Positions 1 through 8,150 of a stretch of DNA of 64,000 nt are shown in pieces. The notes below the pieces were generated by a model. It saw only the letters and a program-made list of their open reading frames with translations. It searched no databases and had not been told where the DNA came from. The translations under genes and the position numbers were made by a program. The DNA comes from Streptomyces stelliscabiei (GTDB lineage Bacteria > Actinomycetota > Actinomycetes > Streptomycetales > Streptomycetaceae), in the NCBI RefSeq assembly GCF_014873495.1, contig NZ_JADBGF010000001.1, forward strand, positions 6,882,001-6,946,000. Direction: 5' to 3'. Numbering within the stretch: position 1 is the first letter of the stretch; each line of letters starts with the position of its first letter.

Positions 1-208
1 CTGCTGGAAGGCGCAGGACAAGTGCGCCTCGGAGGAGCCGCCGCTCATCCAGCTCTCCGGCAACCTGGCCGGCCACCTGACGGCCTGCCACTTCCCGGAG
101 GACCCGACGACCGAGGCCCGCGCCGAGGACGTCGTGCTGGACCCGGCGCTCAAGGCGCTGGAGGACAGTACTTCGGACGAGTCCGGGGCGAAGATCGCCA
201 AGGACTGA
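1..208 (+). CDS. OppF/BldKE-type peptide ABC transporter ATPase, C-terminal fragment
   Basis: The window opens inside this gene in reading frame 2; only the last 68 codons are present. The visible part has the C-terminal cysteine pattern of oligopeptide/dipeptide ABC ATPases: a CWKAQDKC pair, then EEPPL, then HLTACHFPE. These cysteines are where OppD/OppF/DppF proteins carry an oligopeptide-specific domain, in some cases binding an iron-sulfur cluster. The Walker and signature motifs lie outside the window. A 22-bp hairpin follows the stop and probably ends the operon. Because a second peptide transporter operon follows, this is probably the last gene of a bldK-type operon (bldKE position); that name is inferred from context, not from the fragment itself. 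Confidence 0.8.
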   Translation, partial: CWKAQDKCASEEPPLIQLSGNLAGHLTACHFPEDPTTEARAEDVVLDPALKALEDSTSDESGAKIAKD

Positions 209-225
209 CCCGACCGAGTCGTCAT

Positions 226-288
226 GGGCCCGTCGTACGACGGTGACGTTCCCGCTCGCCGGGGCCGTCACCGCCGTACGGCGGGCCC
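226..288 (+). terminator. Long hairpin ending the upstream transporter operon
   Basis: Arms 226-247 and 267-288 pair over 22 positions with one A/C mismatch and one G/U pair, around a 19-nt loop. It starts 18 nt after the ATPase stop codon. There is no clear T-run, as is usual in Streptomyces. Confidence 0.7.
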
Positions 289-685
289 TGTCGTGTGCGG
301 TGGGCCGCCGGTGGCGGTGGGGGCCGGGCTGCCGCGCGGGCGGTCCGTGTGTGTCATGGGGCGTCCCGTGGCGTGGCGTGGCGTCGAGGCGGGTCTCTCC
401 TGCGTGGTCGTCGCCTTCAACCGCCCCAGCCCCTCCGACCGCCGCCCAGGAGGCCGTACGGGGCGGGGGCGCCGGTGGGGCCGCGTCTGCGCCGATGACC
501 TGGGTGAGGGCGAGGCGTCGCCCGACGGTCGCCTGGCGTGGCGACCCGGCGGCTGACGGGACCGTGGGGCGAGGGCGGGGCCCGCAGCGAAATCGGTGGC
601 GGCCCGTGTCCGGGGGCGGCAACCTGGGCTGTTGATCTCGGCCACTGCCGAGCGCCTCACCCAACGACTCACGACGGAGCCCCTG
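289..685. other. Gene-poor stretch, no supported gene
   Basis: About 400 bp between the hairpin and the VOC gene. Open frames on both strands overlap one another, have arginine/proline-rich translations and lack convincing ribosome binding sites. I see no gene here; it presumably holds the promoter of the VOC gene. Confidence 0.5.
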
Positions 686-1069
686 TTGAGCCCCACGCGC
701 CCCGCCATCCACAGCGTCACCTTCGACTGCACCGGCGACCCCTACGACGTCGCCCTCTTCTGGAGCGAGTTGCTCGGCCGTCCGCTGGCCGACGACGACA
801 AGCCCGGCGACCCGGAGGCGCTGATCGCGGACCCGGCGGGTGGGCCGAGGCTGCTCTTCGTGCGGGTGCCCGAGGGCAAGTCCGCGAAGAACCGGGTCCA
901 CTTCGACCTCAAGCCGCACGGCCGCACCCGCGCCGAGGAGGTCGAGCGGGCGGTCGCGCTCGGCGCCCGGGTGATCGCCGACCACACCCGTCCCGACGGT
1001 GGTGGTTGGGTGCTCATGGCCGACCCCGAGGGCAACGAATTCTGTGTGGAGCGGGGAGAGTCGGGCTGA
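686..1069 (+). CDS. VOC (glyoxalase/bleomycin-resistance) family protein
   Basis: A 127-residue single-domain vicinal-oxygen-chelate fold protein. It opens with IHSVTFDC, has FWSELLGRPL in the first helix, HFDLKP mid-protein and a DPEGNEFCVE tail, all typical of actinobacterial glyoxalase-like proteins of unknown substrate. The chosen TTG at 686 follows a GGAG about 6 nt upstream. An in-frame ATG at 596 would add 30 residues of poor composition and has no ribosome binding site. It stands alone between two peptide transporter clusters and converges with the minus-strand permease; two hairpins separate them. The substrate cannot be read from sequence. Confidence 0.75.
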   Translation: MSPTRPAIHSVTFDCTGDPYDVALFWSELLGRPLADDDKPGDPEALIADPAGGPRLLFVRVPEGKSAKNRVHFDLKPHGRTRAEEVERAVALGARVIADHTRPDGGGWVLMADPEGNEFCVERGESG

Positions 1070-1091
1070 CGAGGGGCGTGCCTGGTCGTCA

Positions 1092-1146
1092 GGTCCGGCC
1101 CGGCGGCAGTCGGCTCGGGCCGGACCGGCGGGCTCGTGAGCGAGCC
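1092..1146. terminator. Two tandem hairpins between convergent genes
   Basis: The first hairpin has perfect 11-bp arms at 1092-1102 and 1116-1126. The second pairs GGCTCG (1131-1136) with CGAGCC (1141-1146). They lie between the VOC gene and the minus-strand permease and can serve both directions. Confidence 0.65.
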
Positions 1147-1248
1147 CCGGTCCGGCGGAGCGTGCAGGTGTCCGGCCGGGTGCGGTCAGGGCCGCTGGAC
1201 CGGCCCCGGCCGCCCCGGCTCGCCCCCAGCTCCACCTAGCCCCCCCGC

Positions 1249-2232
1249 CTAGGCCAACCGCACCCGCGGATCGATCAGCGCGTACACCGCGTCCACCACG
1301 ATGTTCGCGACCACGATCGCGGCGGCGGCGACCAGGACCACTCCGAGGAGCAGGGGGAGGTCGTTGTCGCGGACGGCCTTGATGGACAGGGCGCCGATGC
1401 CGTGGAGGCCGAAGGTCTCCTCGGTGATGATGGCACCGCCGAGGAGGTAGCCGATGTCGAGGCCGAGGATGGTGACGATGGGGCCCATCGCGCCGCGCCA
1501 GGCGTAGCGGAAGAAGACCGTGGACCGGGACATGCCCTTGGCGCGGGCCGTGCGGACGTAGTCCTCGGCGAGGGTCTCCACGAGCTGGGAGCGGGTCATC
1601 CGGGTGTAGTTGGCGGTGAAGATGATCGCGAGGACCAGCCAGGGGAGGAGGAGCCCCTTGAACCAGGCCGGCGGGTCCTGGGTGAAGCCGACGGCGTCCG
1701 AGGGGCGGGGCAGCAGGCCCCACTGGTCGGAGAGGTAGTACATCGCCACGACCCCGACGATGTAGATCTGGAGCGAGGAGCCCACCAGGGATGCCGAGGA
1801 CGCGATCTTGTCCAGGGCACGGCCCTGTGCCACCGCCGCGACCATGCCGGTGCCCACGCCGAAGACGACGAACACGACCGTGCTGCCGAGCGCGAGCGAC
1901 AGCGTGGTGGGGAAGCGGTCGGTGATCAGGCCGAGGACCGGCTCGTGGTTGGTGAAGGAGTAGCCGAGGCAGGGGGCCGGGCAGTGGCCGAGGCCGGCGT
2001 AGTCCCGGCCGGTGAACACCCCCGCCAGCCAGTGCCCGTACTGCACGGGCAGCGGGTCGGCGATACCGAGGTTGTGCCGGACCAGCGCGAGCGTCTGCGG
2101 GGTGCACAGCTTGCCGCAGGCGGAGCGGGCGGGGTCGCGCGGGGCGACGTAGAAGAGGAGGAAGGTGATGGCGCTGATGATCAGCAGGATCAGCAGCGCG
2201 CTCAGCGTCCTGCGGGCGACGAAGCGGAGCAT
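1249..2232 (-). CDS. Peptide ABC transporter permease, OppB/DppB type
   Basis: A 327-residue inner-membrane subunit. The N-terminus MLRFVARRTLSALLILLIIS is the first membrane helix of the DppB family. The EAA-loop region reads EDYVRTARAKGMSRSTVFFRYA, followed by GYLLGGAIITEETFGLHGIG, which identifies the B-type permease. The external loop after helix 1 carries two cysteine pairs (ACGKLC and HCPAPC), which could be disulfide-bonded outside the cell; that is unusual for the family. It is the last gene of a three-gene minus-strand operon, starting 23 nt after the binding-protein stop. No ATPase follows on this strand. ATG start; only a weak GGAC stands upstream, so translation is probably coupled. 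Confidence 0.9.
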   Translation of the reverse strand: MLRFVARRTLSALLILLIISAITFLLFYVAPRDPARSACGKLCTPQTLALVRHNLGIADPLPVQYGHWLAGVFTGRDYAGLGHCPAPCLGYSFTNHEPVLGLITDRFPTTLSLALGSTVVFVVFGVGTGMVAAVAQGRALDKIASSASLVGSSLQIYIVGVVAMYYLSDQWGLLPRPSDAVGFTQDPPAWFKGLLLPWLVLAIIFTANYTRMTRSQLVETLAEDYVRTARAKGMSRSTVFFRYAWRGAMGPIVTILGLDIGYLLGGAIITEETFGLHGIGALSIKAVRDNDLPLLLGVVLVAAAAIVVANIVVDAVYALIDPRVRLA

Positions 2233-2255
2233 GGCGGTTCGGGTCCCGGTCCGGT

Positions 2256-4046
2256 TCAGGCCTTGGCGTACAGCTTGTGGATGAGGAACGCCGAGAACAG
2301 CGGGTCGAACTGGGCGCCGCCCACCTTGGACCCGTACAGGTAGTACCGCCGCTGGTAGGTCTCCGGGATGATCGGCGCCTCCTTCGCCATGATCGACTTG
2401 TCCAGCGCGGCCCAGGCCGCGTTCTCCTTCGCGGTGTCGGTGACGGCCGCGTCCTTCTTGATCGCCGTGTTGACCCAGCCCACGTTCAGCTGGGAGACGT
2501 TGGGGGCGTTGTCCGCGATCGTGGTGCCGTCGAAGAGCGGCTGGAGGAGGGTGTAGGCGGCGGGCCAGTCCGGTGACCAGCCGTACCACATCACGTCGAA
2601 CTGGTTGTCGATCTGGCCGACCTGGTCGTAGTAGCTCGTCGACTCCACGGGCTTGACCACCGGGTCGAAGCCCGCCTCCTTCAGGGCGTTGGCGATGACG
2701 ACCTTGGTCTTCTCGTAGGCGTCGTTGCCGCCCTGCGGATACGTGTAGACGATCTTCTGGCCGAGCTTGCCGGCCTCCTTCAGCAGGGACTTCGCCTTCG
2801 CCGTGTCGCCGCGCGGGTTCTTCAGCTTGCCGTAGACGTCGAACTTCACCCGGCCCGCGATGTCCGGGCTGAGGATGGTGGTCGCGTAGTCGCCGGCCGA
2901 CGGGCCGCCGTAGATGGAACGGATCTGCTCCAGCGGCCAGGCGTAGTTGAGGGCCTGGCGGACCCGGACGTCCTTGATGCGGCGGCAGTTGATGGCGTAG
3001 TAGTACAGGCCGGTCAGCAGGCCGTCGATGGTGCGGGACTCCAGGGCGGAGTCGCTGATCACCTTCTGGATGCGCTCGGCCGGCACCCCGCTGTACGCCA
3101 TGACCGCGTACCGGTCCGTCCCCGAGTCGGCGATCAGCCGGTCGGTGGCCGGCAGGGCCTCGGGGCCGAACTCGAAGACGACGGAGTCCGGGTAGGCGTT
3201 GCGGATCGGGTCGGTCGCCGGGTCCCAGTGGGTGTTGCGCACCAGGGTCAGGGACTTGTCGACGGAGTGCTGCCTGATCCGGTACGGGCCGCAGGAGACG
3301 GGGTCCTTGTCGTACTTCTCCTTGCTGTCGTGCGCGACCGGCACGGCACCGTAGGAGTGCATCGCCAGTGCCCAGTTGAGGTCGGGGCGGGCCGTCTTCA
3401 GGTGGAAGGTGACGGTCTTCCTCGCGGTGTCCGTGACGACGGAGGAGAGGTGCTTGCCGCCGTACGGGCCCTTGTAGACCGACCGGAAGTCGTTCGAGCC
3501 GGTGAGCCAGGTCTGGACGTAGGTGGCGCCCTCGGTGGTGAAGCTCGCGAAGCCGCGCTCGATGCCGTGGCGTACGTCGTCGACGGTCAGCTCGCTGCCG
3601 TCCTCCCACTTCAGGCCGTCCTTGAGGGTGAACGTCCAGGTCCTGCCGCCGTCCGTCATGGTGCCGGTGTCGGTGGCGAGGTCGCCGACGAGCCTCATCG
3701 AGCCGTCGGAGGCGATCTTGTAGCCGGTGAGGCAGCGGACGTAGAGGTTCGCGACCGTGGAGTTCCAGGCGAAGTAGATCCGCTGCGGGTCCAGGTGCGA
3801 GAAGTCGTCCGGGCCGATCGGGCGGATCGTGCCGCCCTTGCGCGCACCCGGGACCTTCGGCGCGGGGCCGGTGGAGTCCGCCGCGGTGCCCACGGTGACC
3901 TTGGCGTACGTGGCGCCGGAGCCGGAGGCCGCGCCGCCACCCGCCGTACCGCCCCCGCCGCCGCTGCTGCACGCACTGAGGACGAGGGCGCCGCCGGCCG
4001 TCGCGACCGAGCTTGCGATGACGAAGTTTCTGCGGGAGAGCGACAT
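2256..4046 (-). CDS. Tat-type lipoprotein, peptide ABC transporter substrate-binding protein (SBP family 5)
   Basis: A 596-residue periplasmic-type binding protein of the DppA/OppA family. The N-terminus MSLSRRNFVIASSVATAGG has a twin-arginine motif (SRRNFV) followed by a lipobox ending LSAC near residue 26, predicting Tat export and lipid anchoring on the outer membrane face. A Gly/Ser linker follows. The mature protein has the family signature around GRTWTFTLKDGLKWEDG (residues about 135-151) and VRQALNYAWPLEQIRSIYGG further on. The neighbours are its two cognate permeases, one on each side, so it most likely binds peptides or a similar solute. The missing operon ATPases mean it must borrow them if functional. 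Its signal differs from the Sec-type lipoprotein signal of the binding protein at 5574-7220. Confidence 0.88.
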   Translation of the reverse strand: MSLSRRNFVIASSVATAGGALVLSACSSGGGGGTAGGGAASGSGATYAKVTVGTAADSTGPAPKVPGARKGGTIRPIGPDDFSHLDPQRIYFAWNSTVANLYVRCLTGYKIASDGSMRLVGDLATDTGTMTDGGRTWTFTLKDGLKWEDGSELTVDDVRHGIERGFASFTTEGATYVQTWLTGSNDFRSVYKGPYGGKHLSSVVTDTARKTVTFHLKTARPDLNWALAMHSYGAVPVAHDSKEKYDKDPVSCGPYRIRQHSVDKSLTLVRNTHWDPATDPIRNAYPDSVVFEFGPEALPATDRLIADSGTDRYAVMAYSGVPAERIQKVISDSALESRTIDGLLTGLYYYAINCRRIKDVRVRQALNYAWPLEQIRSIYGGPSAGDYATTILSPDIAGRVKFDVYGKLKNPRGDTAKAKSLLKEAGKLGQKIVYTYPQGGNDAYEKTKVVIANALKEAGFDPVVKPVESTSYYDQVGQIDNQFDVMWYGWSPDWPAAYTLLQPLFDGTTIADNAPNVSQLNVGWVNTAIKKDAAVTDTAKENAAWAALDKSIMAKEAPIIPETYQRRYYLYGSKVGGAQFDPLFSAFLIHKLYAKA

Positions 4047-4122
4047 GGGTGTCCTGCCTGAATCAGGGAGAGGGGTTTCGTGAGAAGGGGGAGGAGGGTG
4101 GGGCGGGCCTCCGCGGAGGGGT

Positions 4123-5139
4123 TCAGCGTCTGGTCTTCGGGTCGAGCGCGTCGCGGACCGAGTCGCCGAGGAGGTTGAAGGCGATCACGAAGATCACCAT
4201 CGAGAGGCCGGGGAAGAGCATGTAGGTGATGTCGCTCTGGTAGACCTGCGCGCCGCGCTGGATCATCACGCCCCAGTCGGGGGTGGGGTCGCTGAGGCCG
4301 ACGCCGAGGAAGGCGAGGGCCGCCTCCGTGGTGACGTACATGGGCAGCGCGAGGGTCGCCTGGATGAGGACCGGGGTCCACAGGTTGGGGAGCAGTTCCC
4401 GGAAGACGATCCGGGCGGCGGAGGCGCCGGTGACCTTGGCGGCCTCCACGAACTCCCGCTCGCGCAGGGCCAGTACCTCGCCGCGCAGCAGCCGCGCGAT
4501 GGGCGCCCAGCCGAACGCGGTCATCACCGAGATCAGGCTCACGACCGTCAGCCAGGTCGGGGTGTTCTCGTCGGGCGGCACCAGGATCGAGATGAGCACC
4601 GGCCACATGGCGATGAAGAAGAGGGTGGAGGGGAAGGCCAGCAGGATGTCGACGATCCGGCCCACGAAGCTGTCGACGCGGCCGCCGAGATAGCCGGCCG
4701 TCACGCCGACCACGATGCCGAGGCCGGTGACCAGCAGGGTCGTCACCGTGGCGATCAGCAGCGAGTTGCGGATGCCGTAGAGGAGGAGGGTGAAGACGTC
4801 CCGGCCCAGCTGCGGCTCGATGCCGAACCAGAAGTCGCCGCTGACCCCGCCGTTCGGTGCGACCGGGAAACCGAACTGGTTCAGCAGGCCGGGCTGGTTC
4901 TGGCCGTACGTCGTGTACGGGTTCCTGCCGTAGAGCTTCGCGATCAGGGGGGCGGCGATCGCGGCGGTGAAGAACAGCAGCACGATGTACGCCGATACGG
5001 TGCCGGCGCGGTCGCGGCGGAAGCGGCGCCAGGCGATGCGGCCGGGTGAGCTGGTGCCGTGGCCTCCGGCGGGGCGGGGCGGGGTGGTGGGCGGCGCCTC
5101 GAAGGGTGCGGCCGTCGTGGATGCGGGCGAGGTCCCCAT
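4123..5139 (-). CDS. Peptide ABC transporter permease, OppC/DppC type
   Basis: A 338-residue permease and first gene of the minus-strand trio. The start is the ATG at 5139, with AAGGG about 8 nt upstream (TTGAAGGGTCACGTC). A long cytoplasmic N-tail rich in Pro/Ala/Gly precedes the first helix (AYIVLLFFTAAIAAPLI). The DppC signature is present: REREFVEAAKVTGASAARIVF for the coupling helix, AALAFLGVGLSDPTPDWG, and a C-terminal LGDSVRDALDPKTRR. The C-type permease is followed by the binding protein and then the B-type permease, the same permease-SBP-permease order as the first three bldK genes of S. coelicolor. Confidence 0.9.
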   Translation of the reverse strand: MGTSPASTTAAPFEAPPTTPPRPAGGHGTSSPGRIAWRRFRRDRAGTVSAYIVLLFFTAAIAAPLIAKLYGRNPYTTYGQNQPGLLNQFGFPVAPNGGVSGDFWFGIEPQLGRDVFTLLLYGIRNSLLIATVTTLLVTGLGIVVGVTAGYLGGRVDSFVGRIVDILLAFPSTLFFIAMWPVLISILVPPDENTPTWLTVVSLISVMTAFGWAPIARLLRGEVLALREREFVEAAKVTGASAARIVFRELLPNLWTPVLIQATLALPMYVTTEAALAFLGVGLSDPTPDWGVMIQRGAQVYQSDITYMLFPGLSMVIFVIAFNLLGDSVRDALDPKTRR

Positions 5140-5277
5140 GACGTGACCCTTCAACTCGTCCGCGGCCGGGGTCAATGCGTTGCCGGTGCCCTTGACCAAG
5201 GGGAGGGTGATTGCCGAACCCGCTCTTACTGGGTGGAGGCTGCTCTTACCGGGTCCTCGGGGTTTCCTGGCTTTCGC

Positions 5278-5330
5278 GGTGGGGTGGGGTGGGGTGGGGT
5301 GGGGCGGGGCTCGGGGCTCGGGGTGCCTGG
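5278..5330 (+). repeat. GGGGT tandem pentamers, G-quadruplex candidate
   Basis: At least four consecutive TGGGG units are followed by CGGGG and three further GGGG runs, all on the plus strand, giving more than four G-tracts with loops of 1-4 nt. Confidence 0.7.
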
Positions 5331-5560
5331 GTTCGTCGGCGGGTGCGCGACCAGCCCCCACCGAACCCGCACCCGACAACGCACCCATCCCGCCCGAACG
5401 CACCCGCACCCGACCCGCCCGCCCGCCCGCCCGAACGCACCCACCCCCAACAACGCACCCACCCCCACAACCACAACCCACCCCCCAACCCCCATCCGGC
5501 CCCCTCAGACATGCACCCTCCCCCACCCCGGCCGATATTGGCCGGTAACGGATCACTCAC

Positions 5561-5567
5561 GAGGAGG
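5561..5567 (+). promoter_or_regulatory. Ribosome binding site of binding-protein gene
   Basis: GAGGAGG ends 6 nt before the ATG at 5574 and fixes that start over the long upstream open frame. Confidence 0.85.
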
Positions 5568-5573
5568 CACCCC

Positions 5574-7220
5574 ATGCGCGGAGCCACGCACGCTCGATGG
5601 ATCGCCGGCGCGGCCGCGGTGGCTCTCACCGCGACCGCGTGCGGGGGCGGGGACGACAGCAGTGGCGGCAGCAGCGGCAGCGGTGACACCGGCGCCGTGC
5701 TCAGCTCCTCGTGGGGCGACCCGCAGAACCCCCTGGAGCCGGCCAACACCAACGAGGTGCAGGGCGGCAAGGTGCTGTCGATGATCTTCCGGGGGCTGAA
5801 GCAGTACGACCCCAAGACCGGCGAGGCCGAGGACATGCTCGCCGAGAAGATCGAGACGACCGACTCGCAGAACTTCACCATCACCGTCAAGGACGGCTGG
5901 ACCTTCAGCAACGGCGAGAAGGTCACCGCCAAGTCCTTCGTGGACGCCTGGAACTACGGGGCGAGCCTGAAGAACAACCAGAAGAACGCGTACTTCTTCG
6001 AGTACATCCAGGGCTACGACAAGACGCACCCCGACGACGGCAGCAAGCAGACCGCCGACACCCTCTCCGGGCTGAAGGTCACCGACGAGAACACCTTCAC
6101 CGTCAAGCTCACCCAGAAGTTCTCGACCTTCCCCGACACCCTCGGCTACAACGCCTACGCCCCGCTCCCGCAGTCGTTCTTCACCGACCACGACGCCTGG
6201 CTCGCCAAGCCCGTCGGCAACGGCCCGTACGCCGTCGACTCGTACACCAAGGGCTCCCAGCTGTCGGTCCGCAAGTGGGACGACTACCCCGGCGAGGACA
6301 AGGCGCAGAACGGCGGCGTGGACCTGAAGGTCTACACCGACAACAACACCGCCTACACCGACCTGATGGCGGGCAACCTCGACCTCGTCGACGACGTCCC
6401 CGCCGCCCAGCTGAAGAACGTCAAGGCCGACCTCGGCGACCGGTACATCAACACCCCGGCCGGCATCATCCAGACCCTGTCCTTCCCGTTCTACGACGCG
6501 GACTGGAACAAGGACGGCTCGGAGAAGGTCCGCCAGGGGCTGTCCCGGGCCATCGACCGCGACCAGATCACCGACACCATCTTCCAGAAGACCCGCACCC
6601 CCGCCACCGACTGGACCTCCCCGGTCCTCGGTGAGGAGGGCGGCTACAAGAAGGGGCTGTGCGGGGACGCCTGCGAGTACGACGCGGACGCGGCCAAGAA
6701 GCTGATCAAGGAGGGCGGCGGCCTCCCCGGCGGCCAGGTCAAGATCACGTACAACGCGGACACCGGCTCCCACAAGCAGTGGGTCGACGCCGTCTGCAAC
6801 TCCATCAACAACGCCCTCGACAACGACAAGGCGTGCGTCGGCAACCCGGTCGGCACCTTCGCCGACTACCGCAACCAGATCACCCAGCGGAAGATGAGCG
6901 GCCCGTTCCGGGCCGGCTGGCAGATGGACTACCCGCTCATCCAGAACTTCCTGCAGCCGCTCTACTACACCAACGCCTCCTCCAACGACGGCAAGTGGTC
7001 CAACGCCGACTTCGACAAGCTCGTCGACGAGGCCAACGCCGAGTCGGACACGGCGAAGGCCGTGGAGACGTTCCAGAAGGCCGAGGAGGTCGTCCGGGAC
7101 AACATGGCCGCCATCCCGCTCTGGTACCAGAACGGCAGCGCGGGCTACTCGGCGCGGCTGTCCGATGTCTCCCTGAACCCGTTCAGCGTGCCGGTGTACG
7201 ACCAGATCAAGGTCGGCTGA
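5574..7220 (+). CDS. Lipoprotein, oligopeptide ABC transporter substrate-binding protein
   Basis: A 548-residue SBP family 5 lipoprotein. The signal MRGATHARWIAGAAAVALTA ends in the lipobox TATAC with the lipidated Cys near residue 23, followed by a Gly/Asp/Ser linker. There is no twin-arginine motif, so Sec export is expected. The mature domain shows KDGWTFSNGEKVTAKSFVDAW (residues about 103-123) and VRQGLSRAIDRDQITDTIF, typical of OppA/DppA proteins. A strong GAGGAGG sets the start. It is the first of five tightly spaced plus-strand genes forming a complete peptide importer. In S. coelicolor an equivalent operon follows bldK. Extracellular peptide uptake is the likely role; the specific peptide is unknown. 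Confidence 0.9.
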   Translation: MRGATHARWIAGAAAVALTATACGGGDDSSGGSSGSGDTGAVLSSSWGDPQNPLEPANTNEVQGGKVLSMIFRGLKQYDPKTGEAEDMLAEKIETTDSQNFTITVKDGWTFSNGEKVTAKSFVDAWNYGASLKNNQKNAYFFEYIQGYDKTHPDDGSKQTADTLSGLKVTDENTFTVKLTQKFSTFPDTLGYNAYAPLPQSFFTDHDAWLAKPVGNGPYAVDSYTKGSQLSVRKWDDYPGEDKAQNGGVDLKVYTDNNTAYTDLMAGNLDLVDDVPAAQLKNVKADLGDRYINTPAGIIQTLSFPFYDADWNKDGSEKVRQGLSRAIDRDQITDTIFQKTRTPATDWTSPVLGEEGGYKKGLCGDACEYDADAAKKLIKEGGGLPGGQVKITYNADTGSHKQWVDAVCNSINNALDNDKACVGNPVGTFADYRNQITQRKMSGPFRAGWQMDYPLIQNFLQPLYYTNASSNDGKWSNADFDKLVDEANAESDTAKAVETFQKAEEVVRDNMAAIPLWYQNGSAGYSARLSDVSLNPFSVPVYDQIKVG

Positions 7221-7226
7221 TCCTCC

Positions 7227-8150
7227 GTGGGACGGTACGTCGTCCGGCGCCTGCTCCAGATGATCCCGGTCTTCGTGGGCGCCACCCTCCTGATCTTCCT
7301 GATGGTGAACGTGATGGGCGACCCCATCGCGGGCCTCTGCGGCGACCGGGAGTGCAGTCCGGCGACGGCCGCCCAGCTGCGTCACGAGTTCGGCCTCGAC
7401 CAGCCCGTCTGGCAGCAGTACCTGACCTACATGGGGAACGTCTTCACCGGCGACTTCGGCACCGCGTTCAACGGGCAGGAGGTCACCGAGCTGATGGCCT
7501 CCGCCTTCCCGGTCACCATCCGGCTGACGATCGTCGCGATCCTCTTCGAGATCGTCATCGGCGTCACCCTCGGTGTCGTCACCGGCCTGCGGCGCGGGCG
7601 GCCCGTCGACACCGGGGCGCTGGTGGTCACCCTGGTCGTCATCTCCGTCCCCACCTTCGTCACCGGTCTTCTGCTGCAACTGCTGCTCGGTGTGGAGTGG
7701 GGCTGGATCAGTCCCTCGGTCTCCTCCGACGCGCCCTTCGGCGAACTGATCGTCCCCGGGCTCGTCCTCGCCTCCGTCTCCCTCGCCTACGTCACCCGTC
7801 TGACCCGGACGTCCATCGCGGAGAACGCCCGCGCCGACTACGTCCGCACCGCCGTCGCCAAGGGACTGCCCCGGCACCGGGTGATCCGCAAACACCTGCT
7901 GCGGAACTCCCTGATCCCCGTGGTCACCTTCATCGGCACCGACATCGGTGCCCTCATGGGCGGCGCGATCGTCACCGAGCGGATCTTCAACATCCACGGC
8001 GTCGGCTACCAGCTCTACCAGGGCATCCTCCGCCAGAACACCCAGACCGTCGTCGGCTTCGTGACCGTCCTCGTCCTGGTGTTCCTGCTCGCCAACCTGC
8101 TCGTCGACCTCCTCTACGCCGTACTCGACCCGAGGATCCGCTATGCCTGA
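7227..8150 (+). CDS. Peptide ABC transporter permease, OppB/DppB type
   Basis: A 307-residue permease. MGRYVVRRLLQMIPVFVGAT is the first helix; NARADYVRTAVAKGLPRHRVI is the coupling-loop region; ALMGGAIVTERIFNIHGVG is the B-type signature; it ends YAVLDPRIRYA. GTG start 6 nt after the binding-protein stop, with no strong ribosome binding site, so translational coupling is likely. The first external loop has one Cys pair (CGDREC), simpler than the four-Cys loop in the minus-strand permease. Its 3' end overlaps the next permease by 8 nt. Confidence 0.93.
   Translation: MGRYVVRRLLQMIPVFVGATLLIFLMVNVMGDPIAGLCGDRECSPATAAQLRHEFGLDQPVWQQYLTYMGNVFTGDFGTAFNGQEVTELMASAFPVTIRLTIVAILFEIVIGVTLGVVTGLRRGRPVDTGALVVTLVVISVPTFVTGLLLQLLLGVEWGWISPSVSSDAPFGELIVPGLVLASVSLAYVTRLTRTSIAENARADYVRTAVAKGLPRHRVIRKHLLRNSLIPVVTFIGTDIGALMGGAIVTERIFNIHGVGYQLYQGILRQNTQTVVGFVTVLVLVFLLANLLVDLLYAVLDPRIRYA

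Larger units (their letters stand above)
5140..5573. promoter_or_regulatory. Divergent intergenic region with G-rich tract and C-rich half
   Basis: The 434 bp separate the two divergent transporter operons and should hold both promoters. 5278-5330 is a run of GGGGT pentamers passing into GGGGC and CTCGGGG; 5440-5550 is C-rich on the plus strand with CCCAC units. The 5343-5372 segment matches the tail of a dispersed Streptomyces repeat. I could not identify confident -35/-10 elements. Confidence 0.5.

Noticed and set aside
596..685. Upstream start for the VOC protein
   Set aside because: The extra 30 residues lack family character, and the GGAG is placed for the TTG at 686.
1249..3972. A 907-codon minus-strand open frame suggesting a fused protein
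   Set aside because: Only its last third, from the ATG at 2232, has coding character (permease). The rest is out of frame with the binding-protein gene at 2256-4046, which covers that interval.
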